A stretch of DNA of 64,000 nucleotides, taken from contig NZ_JAPDIA010000003.1 in assembly GCF_029525575.1 (NCBI RefSeq), positions 1,790,214 to 1,854,213 on the forward strand, in the 5' to 3' direction. The DNA is from Cohnella rhizosphaerae (GTDB lineage: Bacteria; Bacillota; Bacilli; Paenibacillales; Paenibacillaceae). Below are positions 10,720 through 20,764 of this stretch, one piece after another. The position numbers were made by a program, and so were the translations under genes. The number at the start of each line of letters is the position of its first letter. The stretch's first letter is position 1. A model generated the notes under the pieces. The model did no database searches and was not told the origin of the DNA. It worked only from the letters and a program-made list of their open reading frames with translations.

Positions 10720-12104
10720 ATGAAAACCAATTCAATGGCAAAGGCTGCGATCCTTATGGCGGGCGCTTTGCTGGTATTGTCGGCATGCAGCAGCGGGAAC
10801 GAAAAGGGCAACAGCAAGCCGTCCGACAGTCCGTCGGTCGCGGCGGGGAGCTCGGAAGCGGAACCCACGGAAAGCGCCAAGGAGAGCGCGGGAACGGACG
10901 GCAAAAAAAATCAAGATGAGAGTCATCACGATCACGACCGACGAAAATCGCAACAACATCATGGATAAGTACATTAAGCCGAAAATCGCCGAAGCGCTGC
11001 CGAACCTCGAGGTCGAATTCGAGCCCGGCGGCGGCGGCGAGGATATGGCGAACAAATTGAAAACGCTGAACGCGTCGGAGGATATGCCGGACGTCTTCTG
11101 GAACGACGCAGGCTACTTCACGCCGCTGAAGAGCACGGGCAGTATCATGGACCTCACGCCTTATATCTCCCAGGACGGATTCCTGGGCAAGTATGCGGTA
11201 CCGGACGCGCTGAAGCATGTCGACGGCAAGATTTACAGTCTTTCTTCGGGGGGCCGACACGTACTTTACGCCGGTGATCTTCTATCACAAGGATATGTTC
11301 GAGCAAGCCGGGGTCAAGGCGCCCGCTACGTTCGACGAGTTCCTCCAAATCTCGAAGACGCTTAAGGACAAAGGCATGGTGCCGGCGGTCACACCGGGCA
11401 AGGACGGATGGGGTGTGAAGCTCTTCATGCTGCAGCAGATGATCCAGGTCGGCGATCCGCAGGCGATGGCGGACCTCGTGAGCAACAAAACGAACTTCGA
11501 CAACCCATCCGTCCAGGAGGGAGCGGCTCGGATCGAGACGATGGTCAAGGCAGGCGTGTTCCCGGACGGCATCGCCAACCTGGATTACGGACCGGCGATG
11601 GAAATGTTCACTTCCAAGAAGGCGGCCATGCTCATGATGTTCACGTGGGAGCTGCCGAATCTCGCCAAGGACGAGACGGTCGACTTCTTCCCGTTCCCGG
11701 CCGCGAGCGACAAATACGACCCGACGAAGAACGTGCAGTTCTGGGGCTCTCCGCTTAACGGCTACGCGGTCAGCGGCAAGACGAAGCATCCGGATGAAGC
11801 GGTCAAGCTGGCCGAGTTCCTCGCTATGGCGGACGCGCTTTACTTCGAGACGACCGGAGCGCCGATCGCCCTGCAGACGGGCAACCCGCCCGCGGACAAG
11901 AGCCCGCTGATGCAGAAGTTCGTGGACTGGTACAACCCGATCCCGAACAAGATCGCTTCGATGGCGCTGAATTCGCTGGATGCGCGGACGTCGGCCGAAA
12001 TGTCCACGGAAGGCGCGAACCTGCTGACGGGCGAATACGCCGCCGCGGACTTCAACAAAGCGATGAACAAGCTCTGGAGCGAGAACACGTGGTTTAAAAA
12101 TTAA
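10720..12104 (+). CDS. Extracellular sugar-binding lipoprotein of an ABC importer, two +1 frameshifts
   Basis: The start ATG lies downstream of GGGGAGG. A lipobox 'LVLSACSSG' gives a lipid-anchored Cys near residue 23, followed by a Ser/Glu-rich tether. The rest resembles family 1 solute-binding proteins ('MPDVFWNDAGYFTPLKS', 'FDEFLQISKTLKDKGMVP', 'KAAMLMMFTWELPNL', 'SPLNGYAVSGKTKHPDEAVKLAEFL'). Reading breaks at A8 (10903-10910; true 'GKKIKMRVITITTDE') and at G6 (11248-11253; true 'SSGADTYFTPVIFYHKD'). The corrected length is 460 aa. It captures a carbohydrate outside the cell for the two permeases that follow. The ATPase is not encoded here, as is usual where a shared MsmX-type ATPase serves several importers. 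Confidence 0.88.
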
Positions 12105-12129
12105 CGGACCGGCAACAGCTAATCCCCCT

Positions 12130-12149
12130 GCGGCGAACCCGCGGGGGGG
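12130..12149 (+). terminator. Intercistronic hairpin between binding protein and permeases
   Basis: CCCCCTGCGG and CCGCGGGGG form a compact stem without a T-run. It could lower expression of the permeases relative to the binding protein by attenuation or by protecting the upstream mRNA 3' end. Edges are approximate. Confidence 0.45.
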
Positions 12150-12180
12150 GTTAGACACAAATTAAACGGTGGAGAGCGCC

Positions 12181-13065
12181 ATGAACAAGTATTTCAGCAC
12201 CAAGTTATCGATATTCGTGTTTACCGCGCCGGCCTTGCTGTTGTTTACCGTTTTCTGCGTATACCCGCTGCTTCCGGAGATCTGGATGAGCTTGCACGAC
12301 CATGACGGCTTCCGCAATCTGGGCTTCGTCGGATTGGATAACTACAGGGAAGTGCTGTCGACGCCTTCCTTCTGGACCGCGCATAAAAATACGTACCTCA
12401 TCGTAGGCATATCGTTGCTGCTGGGGCTGCCCCTTTCCATGATGCTCTCGCTTTTTATGGACGTGCAAACGCCAAGGCTGCGCCGCTTCTTCAAGACGGC
12501 GGCCATGTTTCCCGCCATATTGTCGGTTACGGTCGTGGCCCAGATCTGGCTTGCGTTTTACGAGCCGAACTGGGGACTGTTCAATCGCATCCTTCAATCC
12601 ATCGGACTAAGCGACTGGACGCACTCGTGGCTGACGGAAAAGAGAACGGTCATGCCGAGCATCGGGCTGTCGTTCCTGTGGCAATATATCGGACTTAACG
12701 CGATCCTGTTCTATACGGGCATCAAGACGATCCCCAAAGACTATTACGAAGCGGCCTTGCTCGACGGCGCCAGCTTTGCGCAGGTGTGCCTGAAGATCAC
12801 GATCCCCCTGCTGCAAAACGTCATCAAGTACGTGTTGATCCTCTCTACGCTAGGCTCGATGGCTTTCTACTCGCATGTGCGCGTCATGACGGCCGGAGGA
12901 CCCGGGGATACCTCGAGAACCGTCATCTACCAGATGTATTATACGGCGTTCGACACTTCCCAGTTCGGCAAAGGGACCGCCATTGCCGTGATCTTCATTA
13001 TTCAATGTCTCGTTATCTCGTTTATCATCCAGCGGTTTGTGGCGAGAGGGAAGCTGGAGTTCTAA
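12181..13065 (+). CDS. Sugar ABC transporter permease (MalF/UgpA type)
   Basis: This gene is intact, 294 aa. ATG follows GGTGGAG at 6 nt. Six predicted membrane segments are seen, beginning 'FVFTAPALLLFTVFCVYPLL'. The EAA loop that contacts the ATPase is present ('YEAALLDGASFAQVCLKITIPLL'), and 'GGPGDTSRTVIYQMYYTAF' is typical of MalF-like subunits. It forms the membrane channel with the next gene, for the sugar bound by the preceding lipoprotein. Confidence 0.93.
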   Translation: MNKYFSTKLSIFVFTAPALLLFTVFCVYPLLPEIWMSLHDHDGFRNLGFVGLDNYREVLSTPSFWTAHKNTYLIVGISLLLGLPLSMMLSLFMDVQTPRLRRFFKTAAMFPAILSVTVVAQIWLAFYEPNWGLFNRILQSIGLSDWTHSWLTEKRTVMPSIGLSFLWQYIGLNAILFYTGIKTIPKDYYEAALLDGASFAQVCLKITIPLLQNVIKYVLILSTLGSMAFYSHVRVMTAGGPGDTSRTVIYQMYYTAFDTSQFGKGTAIAVIFIIQCLVISFIIQRFVARGKLEF

Positions 13066-13073
13066 GGCAGGGA

Positions 13074-13895
13074 GTGATTGGTCTGAAAGTGTTGAGCCGA
13101 ATATTCTGGGTGGTCGTTGGCTGTACGTTTTTGTTTCCTCTGTACTGGATGGTCACGATGTCCTTGAAGTCGAAGAAAGAGGCTTACGCCAATCCCTTCG
13201 GCATCCCGACCTCGTGGGACTGGCACAACTTCGGCGAAGCGCTGTCCAAGTACCACTTTTACACGTATTTTCAGAACAGTCTGATCTATACGGCGGGGAC
13301 GATCGCGCTCACGCTGACGACCGGCAGCATGCTGGCCTATTGCCTCAGCCGGATGCAGTGGAGGTTCAATTCGGCGGCGCTGTTCTACGTATCGCTGGGA
13401 CTGATCGTGCCGATCGAAGTCGTCGTCATCCCTTTATTCCAGCTGATCAAGGAGCTTCATATTAAAAACAGCTATCTCGGTTTGATCCTGCCGTATTCGG
13501 GATTTGCGATCGCGTCCTGTGTCCTGATGCTGTATGCGTTCCTGCGCTCCTTGCCGAAGGAGCTGGAGGAAGCGTCCTGCATCGACGGGGCGAACGTGTA
13601 CCAGACCTTTTTCAAAATCATATTTCCGATCGTCATGCCGGCGCTGATGACGCAGTGCGTGCTCATCTTCATCCGCATATGGAACGAGTTCCCGCTCGCC
13701 TTCATCATCGCCTCCAAGGACCAATTCCGCCCGCTCACCGTAGGCTTGCTTAGTTACTTCGTGAACGTGGGAGTCGCGGACTGGGGGCTGATCGGCGCCA
13801 GCATGCTGCTGTCCAGCCTGCCGATGATCATCGTCTACCTGATCGGCAACGAAAAGATCGAAAACGCGCTGACGGCGGGGGCGATCCTCAAGTAA
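13074..13895 (+). CDS. Sugar ABC transporter permease (MalG/UgpE type)
   Basis: This gene is intact, 273 aa. The GTG start (AAGG about 5 nt before it) lies 8 bp after the stop of the partner permease. The family features are the opening membrane helix ('FWVVVGCTFLFPLYWMVTMSLK'), the central 'NSLIYTAGTIALTLTTGSMLAYCLSR', and the EAA loop 'LEEASCIDGANVYQTFFKIIFP'. It ends the first importer operon and is followed by a terminator at 13915. Confidence 0.92.
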   Translation: MIGLKVLSRIFWVVVGCTFLFPLYWMVTMSLKSKKEAYANPFGIPTSWDWHNFGEALSKYHFYTYFQNSLIYTAGTIALTLTTGSMLAYCLSRMQWRFNSAALFYVSLGLIVPIEVVVIPLFQLIKELHIKNSYLGLILPYSGFAIASCVLMLYAFLRSLPKELEEASCIDGANVYQTFFKIIFPIVMPALMTQCVLIFIRIWNEFPLAFIIASKDQFRPLTVGLLSYFVNVGVADWGLIGASMLLSSLPMIIVYLIGNEKIENALTAGAILK

Positions 13896-13914
13896 TGCAG
13901 CCGCAATAGCGAAC

Positions 13915-13942
13915 AAAAGACACCGTCAAGGTGTCTTTTTTT
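13915..13942 (+). terminator. Rho-independent terminator of the first importer operon
   Basis: AAAAGACACC pairs with GGTGTCTTTT and the stem runs into T7. Confidence 0.92.
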
Positions 13943-13957
13943 GCGTCGGCTTGGGCA

Positions 13958-14031
13958 GCCGCGAGTAGCCGAGAGTAGCCGAGAGTAGCTGCGAGTAGCC
14001 CGAGTAGCCGAGAGTAGCCGAGAGTCAGCTG
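13958..14031. repeat. Short tandem repeat of GAGTAGCCGA units
   Basis: About seven imperfect 10-12-bp units lie directly before the long palindrome array, in the same non-coding gap. Confidence 0.7.
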
Positions 14032-14036
14032 CTTCG

Positions 14037-15112
14037 TCCGCGAGCAGCCGCTTCATGCACATAAAATGTGCATGAACGCCGGTCGCACGCCACGCTCGTC
14101 CGCGAGCAACCGCTTCATGCACATAAAATGTGCATGAACGCCGGTAACACGCCGCATTCGTCCGCGAGTAACCGCTTCATGCACATAAAATGTGCATGAA
14201 CGCCGGTAGCGCACCGAGTTCGTCCGCGAGTAACCGCCTCATGCACATAAAATGTGCATGAACGCCGGTAGCGCACCGAGTTCGTCCGCGAGCAACCGCT
14301 TCATGCACATAAAATGTGCATGAACGCCGGTAGCACGCCGAGTTCCTCCGCGAGCAACCGCTTCATGCACATAAAATGTGCATGAACGCCGGTAACACGC
14401 CGAGTTCGTCCGCGAGCAGCCGCTTCATGCACATAAAATGTGCATGAACGCTTGGAGCGCACCGAGTTCCTCCGCGAGTAACCGCCTCATGCACATAAAA
14501 TGTGCATGGACGCCGGTCGTACGCCGAGTTCGTCCGCGAGCAGCCGCACCATGCACATAAAATGTGCATGGACATCGGTAGCACGCCACGCTCGTCCGCG
14601 AGCAGCCGCTTCATGCACATAAAATGTGCATGAAAGCTTGGAGCGCACCGAGTTCGTCCGCGAGTAACCGCCTCATGCACATAAAATGTGCATGAACGCC
14701 GGTAACGCGCCGAGTTCATCCGCGAGTAACCGCTTCATGCACATAAAATGTGCATGAACGCCGGTCGCACGCCGAGTTCCTCCGCGAGCAGCTGCTTCAT
14801 GCACATAAAATGTGCATGAACGCCGGTAGCACGCCGAGTTCGTCCGCGAGCAGCCGCCTCATGCACATAAAATGTGCATGAAAGCTTGGAGCGCACCACG
14901 CTCGTCCGCGAGTAACCGCCTCATGCACATAAAATGTGCATGAACGCCGGTAGCGCACCGAGTTCGTCCGCGAGCAGCCGACGCCGGTAGCGCACCGAGT
15001 TCGTCCGCGAGCAGCCGCTTCATGCACATAAAATGTGCATGAACGCCGGTAGCACGCCGAGTTCCTCCGCGAGCAACCGCCTCATGCACATAAAATGTGC
15101 ATGAACGCCAAG
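14037..15112. repeat. 62-bp tandem array carrying 17 identical 19-bp palindromes
   Basis: ATGCACATAAAATGTGCAT (8-bp arms, AAA loop) occurs at 14055, 14117, 14179, 14241, 14303, 14365, 14427, 14489, 14551, 14613, 14675, 14737, 14799, 14861, 14923, 15022 and 15084. The interval is exactly 62 bp except one of 99 bp, where a truncated 37-bp unit lacks its palindrome. The palindrome shows no substitution in any copy. The ~43-bp intervening sequence varies between copies (for example ccggtagcgcaccgagttcg or ttggagcgcaccacgctcg). The array fills the gap between two convergent transcription units (permease and GH125). Hypothetical reading frames inside it are by-products of the repeat. Confidence 0.95.
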
Positions 15113-15212
15113 GTCCCGCCGTCTTTGGCCTTCCGCCCACCGCGATCGCCCGCCCGCCGTCTGCCGGGCGCGGTCGCACGCCCTTGGCTGCGAGCGGCCG
15201 CATTACTCGCCC

Positions 15213-16509
15213 TCATACCCAGCCTTTATCCATCGCCTTGCAGATCACCTGCGCGAACAGCGAGTTGGACCAGGCGAACCAGGGGCGGGTGAAGATCGCG
15301 GGATCGTTGCAATCGAAGCCTTCGTGCATGAAGCCCGTGTCGGCGTCGGTCGCGATCAGCACTTCGATGAGGTCCTTGACCTCCTGCTCGTCCGTACTGG
15401 TCAGCGCCTGCATGGACAGGGCCATGTGCCACACATAGCCGTCCTTGGTATGCGGGCTGCCGATGCCCTTCGCGTACTTGCCCTCGAAGTAGTACGGGTT
15501 GTCGAAGCTGAGCGCGAACCGCCGCGTGTTCTGATAGACGGGATCGTCGGCGGGCGCGTAGCCGAAGTACGGAATGGACATAAGGCCCGGCGTGCCGGCG
15601 TCGTCCATGAGGCAGTAGTTGCCGAAGCCGTCGGTCTCGTATGCGTAAATGCGGCCGAAGCGCGGGTGGTTGACGATACCGTAGGCGCGGATGCCGAAGT
15701 CGATCTGCTCGCGCAGCTTTTGCGCGCGCCCGGCAAGGCCCTCATCTTTATATATCGTGCTCGCGATCTCGCGGATATGGCCGAGGATGACGACGGCGAA
15801 CATGTTGCCCGGCACATTGTAGCCGAACAGGGACGCGTCGTCGCTCGGCCGGAAGCCGGACCACGTCATGCCGGTGTAGTTGACGGGCAGGCCGAGGCCG
15901 TCGTTTTGCAGCGTCTCGGTCTCCTTGAAGCCCGGGCGCAGGAAGCGGTAAGGCGATTTTTCCATATGCCGCTGTTCGGTGCCGATGACGCCTACGATCG
16001 AGACGAGCGCCTGGTAGCAAGCGTCGTCGAACACGTCCGTCTTGCCGGACGCCTGCCAATAGTCGTGTAGCAGCTGCACGGGGAAGCAGAGGGAATCCAG
16101 TTCGTACTTGCGCTCCCACATCCAGGGCGTCATGTCGGACAGGTCGCCGTCGTTGTAGTGCTTGCCGCTTGCCGTTTCGTTGAACGCGTTCGTATAAGGG
16201 TCTTGGTTGATGTAAAAAAAGCTGGCGGCGAATCAGCCCGCCGATGATCCGCTGCAGCTCTTCGTCCTCGCGGACGAACGGCAGGTAGTGACGCACCTGC
16301 TCCACCGAGTCGCGCAGCCACATGGCAGGAATGTCGCCGGTGAAGACGAAGGTCGTGCCGTCGTCCAGCAGCTTCGTCGTCGTCTCGAGCGTATTGGGAA
16401 AGCAGTTGCGGAACATCCGCTGCAGCTTGGGACGGTGGGCGAGACGCCGGTCGGCTTGGTCCAGAAAGTCGCGAATTGAAGCGGGCAGTGGAGATACGGA
16501 CTGCGTCAT
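15213..16509 (-). CDS. GH125 exo-alpha-1,6-mannosidase-like glycoside hydrolase, +1 frameshift
   Basis: ATG follows a perfect AAGGAGG at 8 nt. The sequence follows GH125 throughout: 'DDGTTFVFTGDIPAMWLRDSVEQVRHYLPF' near the N-terminus, 'MTPWMWERKYELDSLCFPVQL', 'YTGMTWSGFRPSDDA', 'YNVPGNMFAVVIL', 'ETDGFGNYCLMDDAGTPGLMSIPYFGY' and 'GFMHEGFDCNDPAIFTRPWFAWSNSLFA'. Reading breaks at A7 (16214-16220); with A6 it continues 'RRQLFYINQDPYTNAFNETASG', giving 431 aa. There is no signal peptide, so it probably acts in the cytoplasm on imported mannosides. It is divergent from the LplB operon to its right and convergent with the importer to its left, which suggests that one or both importers carry mannose-containing oligosaccharides. 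Confidence 0.92.
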
Positions 16510-16604
16510 GTTATTTTCCTCCTTGGGGTCGGCCTACCGCCGAACGAATCATCCAACAGGTTGGCACACCTCGCGGCACAGCGCAATATGTATCGTTTGC
16601 AGCG

Positions 16605-16619
16605 TTGAAAACGGTTAAA
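16605..16619 (+). promoter_or_regulatory. Possible CcpA cre site between GH125 and the LplB operon
   Basis: TTGAAAACGGTTAAA matches the cre consensus with one mismatch. It sits in the 333-bp divergent promoter region of the mannosidase and permease genes, which otherwise shows no gene. Assigned by pattern only. Confidence 0.35.
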
Positions 16620-16842
16620 ACTTTACACATTTCCGCCCCGGTCAAAATGATAGCGCGTACACGAAAAACCCTTGCGTCCCAAGGGTTTTCCCCGTTTAAC
16701 AATGACAATGCACATCTCACATATTTACGGCGCGAGCCTGCCTTCCCTACAATTCGAATTGTAATCGCTGCCAGGCCGTTACCGAACGAGATGAATACGC
16801 TCACAGTAAAAACGGTCCTGCAGCGCGGAAGGGAGGAGCAAC

Positions 16843-17819
16843 GTGAAAGCAGATACGCAGCAAGTTCAAGTTTCGGACGGAAGTCTGCCGCTGCCGGCGA
16901 AGCTGGCCGAACGCGCGTCGCTCGGCAAACGAATCTGGCGCAACTGGGAGCTGTACCTTTTCGTCGCCCCGGCGCTGGTCTACTTTATTTTATTTCATTA
17001 TCTGCCGATGTACGGGATCCAGATCGCGTTCAAAAATTTCATGCCGGCTAAAGGCGTCATGGATAGTCCCTGGGTCGGATTCGCTCATTTTGAACGGTTT
17101 TTCCACTCGTATTACTTCTGGGATCTGATCTGGAACACATTCGGTATCAGCTTGTATGCGCTTGCGGTCGGGTTCCCCCCTGCCGATTATTCTGGCGCTC
17201 GCCTTCAACGAAGCGAAGAACGGGTGGTTCAAAAAAATCCGTTCAGACCGTAACCTACGCGCCGCACTTCATCTCCGTCGTCGTCATGGCCGGGATGATC
17301 ATCACGTTCCTGTCGCCGTCGTCGGGCATCATCATCAAAATTATGGAATGGGTGGGCATCGACGCGCCGCAGTTCCTGACCGATCCGCGATGGTTCAAGA
17401 CGGTGTACGTCCTGTCCGACGTGTGGCAGAGCGCGGGCTGGGGCACGATCATTTATCTGGCCGCGCTGGCGGGCGTCGATCCGCAGCTGCACGAGGCTGC
17501 CATCGTAGACGGCGCGAGCCGTTTCAAGCGCGTCCTGCATATCAACCTGCCGACGATCGTCCCGACGATCACGATCATGCTCATTCTGAATATGGGCAAC
17601 ATCCTCGGCGTCGGCTTCGAGAAGATCCTGCTGCTGCAAAACTCGCTTAACATGGAGTCTTCCGACGTCATTTCCACTTTTGTATACCGAACCGGTCTGG
17701 TCGACGCGCAGTACAGCTTCTCGACCGCGGTAGGCCTGTTCAACTCGGTCATCAACGCCATCCTGCTGATCCTCGTCAACCGCATCGCGAAGCGGACGAG
17801 CGAGACCAGTCTGTGGTAG
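16843..17819 (+). CDS. LplB-type polysaccharide/oligosaccharide ABC permease, two +1 frameshifts
   Basis: A GTG start follows GGGAGG at about 7 nt. 'NWELYLFVAPALVYFILFHYLPMYGIQIAFKNF' and 'WVGFAHFERFF' are typical of LplB permeases. The EAA loop is 'HEAAIVDGASRFKRVLHINLP'. Reading breaks at C6 (17175-17180; true 'VGFPLPIILALAFNEAKNG') and A7 (17231-17237; true 'WFKKSVQTVTYAPHFISVVV'). The corrected length is 324 aa. It pairs with the next permease and the SBP at 18879. Confidence 0.9.
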
Positions 17820-17836
17820 AAGGGAGAAATGCGCAC

Positions 17837-18757
17837 ATGAACCTTGCCAATTCAACGATTAAGGCGTCCAGGGGCGACCGGATCTTCATGCTCGGCGTAT
17901 ACGTGTTCCTGGCGATCGCGCTTGTCGTCGTGCTGTATCCGCTCATCTATATCCTCAGCGCGTCGATCAGCTCGCCGAAGCTCGTGAACGCCGGGGAGAT
18001 GTGGCTTTGGCCCAAAAGCATCACCTGGGACGGATACACGCTCGTGTTCCAAAACTCCAAAATCTGGAGCGGATATCTCAATACGATCATCTACACGGTG
18101 CTCGGGACGGCGCTTAATCTCGCGGTGACGCTGCCTGCCGCCTATGCGCTCAGCCGCTCGGATTTTGTAGGACGGACGTTGTTCGTTATCATTATCCTGG
18201 TGACGATGTTCTTCAACGGCGGTCTGGTGCCGACGTACCTCGTCGTCAAGGATCTCCATCTGATCAATACGATGGGCGCGCTTATCCTGCCGGTCGCCGT
18301 CTCGGTCTGGAATCTGATCGTGGCCAGGACGTTTTTCCAAACGACGATCCCAAGGGAGCTGCAGGAGGCCGCGCAGATCGACGGGTGCACGAACCTGAGG
18401 CTGTTCACCCGCGTCGTGCTGCCGCTGTCCTTTCCCATCATCGCGGTTATGGCGTTGTTTTACGGGGTGGCCCATTGGAATAGCTACCTGCCGTCCTTAC
18501 TTTATCTGAACGACGCCGCTAAATATCCGCTGCAAATGGTGCTCAGGCAGATCCTCGTGCTCCAGGAGATGACGGCGGAAACGACCGGCGCGGCGATCAG
18601 CGGCGATATCGCCAAAGCGATGAATTCCAAGGCCGAGACGGCTTCCCTGCTCAAATACGCGGTCATCGTCGTTTCCACGCTGCCGATCATCGCCGTCTAT
18701 CCGTTTTTGCAGCGCTACTTCGTTCAAGGCGTCATGATCGGCTCGGTCAAGGGCTGA
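17837..18757 (+). CDS. YtcP-type ABC permease
   Basis: This gene is intact, 306 aa, 17 bp after the LplB-type partner. It shows 'FLAIALVVVLYPLIYILSASIS', 'NTIIYTVLGTALNLAVTLPAAYALSR', the EAA loop 'LQEAAQIDGCTNLRLFTRVVLPLS', and the ending 'FLQRYFVQGVMIGSVKG' that is characteristic of YtcP proteins. Second membrane subunit of the importer. Confidence 0.93.
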   Translation: MNLANSTIKASRGDRIFMLGVYVFLAIALVVVLYPLIYILSASISSPKLVNAGEMWLWPKSITWDGYTLVFQNSKIWSGYLNTIIYTVLGTALNLAVTLPAAYALSRSDFVGRTLFVIIILVTMFFNGGLVPTYLVVKDLHLINTMGALILPVAVSVWNLIVARTFFQTTIPRELQEAAQIDGCTNLRLFTRVVLPLSFPIIAVMALFYGVAHWNSYLPSLLYLNDAAKYPLQMVLRQILVLQEMTAETTGAAISGDIAKAMNSKAETASLLKYAVIVVSTLPIIAVYPFLQRYFVQGVMIGSVKG

Positions 18758-18878
18758 CGGTACGCGGGCTCCGTTAATAACCGGCTTCGGCCGCTTATTA
18801 TAGATGCCCCTGCCGTCGCTTGCGGCGAACGGGGCGACCAATTACGCGATTCATCATTATATACGGGAGGGTTCATCC

Positions 18879-20480
18879 ATGGCATCGTACGCAAAAACAG
18901 GCAAGCTGCTGCTCGCGGCGTCCATCGGCGTCGGTCTGCTGGCCGGCTGCGCATCGAACGAGAAGAAGGAATCGGCGGGCGCGACCGTCAACAAAGAAGG
19001 CTTTCCGATCGTGAGCGAGCCGCTCACGCTGACGCTGATGGCGCCGGACACGGGCGACCAGGACTGGACCAAGATGAAGGTGCTCGACATCATGGCCGAG
19101 CAGAGCAACATCAAGCTCGACTTCCGCAACGCCCCGAAGGACAGCTTCGATACGAAGAAAAACCTCGTATTCGCGAGCGGCGACTATCCGGACATGTTCT
19201 ACGCAGCCGGGCTTACGACAGCCGAGCAGATCAACTACGGCGGACAAGGCATCCTCATTCCGCTGGAGACGCTGATCGACGCGTACGCGCCGAACTTCAA
19301 GAAGGTGCTGGACGAGAACCCGGAGGTCCGCAAGTCGATCACCGCGCCGGACGGCCATATCTACGCGCTGCCGGTCATCGAGATGAGCCAGCACTGGTAC
19401 CGCAATCCGATCTGGTACAACGGCGACTTCCTGAAGGCGCTGAACATCACGAAGCTGCCGACGACGACCGAAGAGCTGTATACCTATCTGAAGCGCGTCA
19501 AGACCGAGGACCCGAACGGCAACGGCAAGGCCGACGAGATTCCGCTGACGGCCAGCAACGCGAGAGACGTCAACCTGCGCGACATTCGCACCTGGCTGCT
19601 CGGCTCCTTCGGGGTGTACGAGGACACGATCTATGTCGACGACAACAAGACCGTTCACTACACGCCGCTGGAAGAGGGCTTCAAGCAGTACCTGACGTTT
19701 ATGAACCGGCTGTGGAACGAGGAGCTGCTGGACCACGAGAGCTTCTCGCAGACCGACGAGCAGAAGAAGGCGAAGGTGCAGAACAACCAGGTCGCGATGT
19801 TCGCCAACTGGAACGCCTACATGTCCCTCGGCGGCGAGCCTTCGACGGACGATCCGATGTATGCGCCGGTGAAAAGCGAGATGGTCGACAAGCCGGCGAT
19901 CGCGGCGAATGCCGGAATTACGCCGGGCGCGTTCGCCATCTCGAGCACGAACCCGTCGCCCGAAGCGTCGATGCGCTGGGTCGATTACCTGTACTCCTAT
20001 GAAGGCGCGCTGCTGTTCAACAAAGGACCGGAAGGCATCCTGTGGAAATACACGGACGAGGCCACCCGCACGAAGGAATATCTGCCGATCCCGGACGGCG
20101 GCACCGACCGCGAGAAATATCGCTCGACGTTGACGCCGAACTACGGTATTCCCGCGCCGACGATCAACACGGACGATATCGAAAAGGGTCTGAAGGGCGA
20201 CTTCGAGGTGTGGGTCGCCAAGGAAACGCAGACGAAGCTGCTCGACCGGGGCGCGCGTCCGCCGTTCCCGACGTTGTTCCTGACGTCCGAGGAGCAGACG
20301 CAGGTCAACAGCCTGACATCCGATCTCAATACGTACGTCAATCAGATGGAAGCCAAGTTCATCACCGGCGCCGAACCGCTGAGCAACTGGGACAAGTACG
20401 TGGACACGCTGAATAAGATGGGCGCCGAGAAGATGGCGAAGATCTATCAGGGCGCGTACGATCGGTGGGCTTCGAACTAA
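18879..20480 (+). CDS. LipO-type extracellular sugar-binding lipoprotein
   Basis: This gene is intact, 533 aa. ATG follows GGGAGG and the lipobox is 'GLLAGCASN'. It belongs to the large solute-binding proteins that accompany LplB/YtcP permeases ('VLDIMAEQSNIKLDFRNAPKDSFDTKKNLVFASGDYPDMFYA', 'NGKADEIPLT', 'YKLTPN'-like 'YRSTLTPNYGIPAPT'). The C-terminus 'KMAKIYQGAYDRWASN' is also typical. It is predicted to bind an oligosaccharide, possibly the substrate later cut by the neighbouring GH125 enzyme. A GC-rich hairpin follows the stop. Confidence 0.9.
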   Translation: MASYAKTGKLLLAASIGVGLLAGCASNEKKESAGATVNKEGFPIVSEPLTLTLMAPDTGDQDWTKMKVLDIMAEQSNIKLDFRNAPKDSFDTKKNLVFASGDYPDMFYAAGLTTAEQINYGGQGILIPLETLIDAYAPNFKKVLDENPEVRKSITAPDGHIYALPVIEMSQHWYRNPIWYNGDFLKALNITKLPTTTEELYTYLKRVKTEDPNGNGKADEIPLTASNARDVNLRDIRTWLLGSFGVYEDTIYVDDNKTVHYTPLEEGFKQYLTFMNRLWNEELLDHESFSQTDEQKKAKVQNNQVAMFANWNAYMSLGGEPSTDDPMYAPVKSEMVDKPAIAANAGITPGAFAISSTNPSPEASMRWVDYLYSYEGALLFNKGPEGILWKYTDEATRTKEYLPIPDGGTDREKYRSTLTPNYGIPAPTINTDDIEKGLKGDFEVWVAKETQTKLLDRGARPPFPTLFLTSEEQTQVNSLTSDLNTYVNQMEAKFITGAEPLSNWDKYVDTLNKMGAEKMAKIYQGAYDRWASN

Positions 20481-20525
20481 AGGTAGCGTCAGGGAAAAGG
20501 GCGGCTTGAAGAAAAGGCGGATGGA

Positions 20526-20549
20526 GGCCGCCCGCTTTGGCGGGCGGCC
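20526..20549 (+). terminator. GC-rich hairpin after the binding-protein gene
   Basis: GGCCGCCCGC (20526-20535) pairs perfectly with GCGGGCGGCC (20540-20549). There is no clear T-run. Confidence 0.6.
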
Positions 20550-20764
20550 TTCGGCATTGCTGGGGGAAGGGCCTGCCGTCTGCCTGCGCAGGCAAGGCTC
20601 TTCCGTCTGCCTGTTCTGCATGCCTGCCTGTTCTGCCGGCCGGCCAGTCCGCTTCAACGATTCTCCGCCGTCGCTTGCCGATGCGGAGAATTTTTGTTTT
20701 GCGGGCGAAATGAGCCGAATATGATGAGGCAAGCAGCGGGCAGTGAAGTGAGCAGTCTGTTGCT

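Noticed and set aside
14037..15112. CRISPR array
   Set aside because: The sequences between palindromes are variants of one another, not unique spacers, and no cas gene is nearby. This is a tandem repeat array.
14363..15203. Open reading frames encoding repeated 'HAHFMCMKRLLADE' peptides
   Set aside because: They arise from the 62-bp DNA repeat. The period is not a multiple of three, there is no ribosome binding site, and several frames give similar products.
18873..20732. Long reverse-strand frame opposite the binding-protein gene (similar ones at 23625-25286, 25823-27679, 28606-30540, 31846-33264)
   Set aside because: These Arg-rich frames mirror GC-rich genes on the other strand, whose family identity is clear. 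They are compositional shadows.
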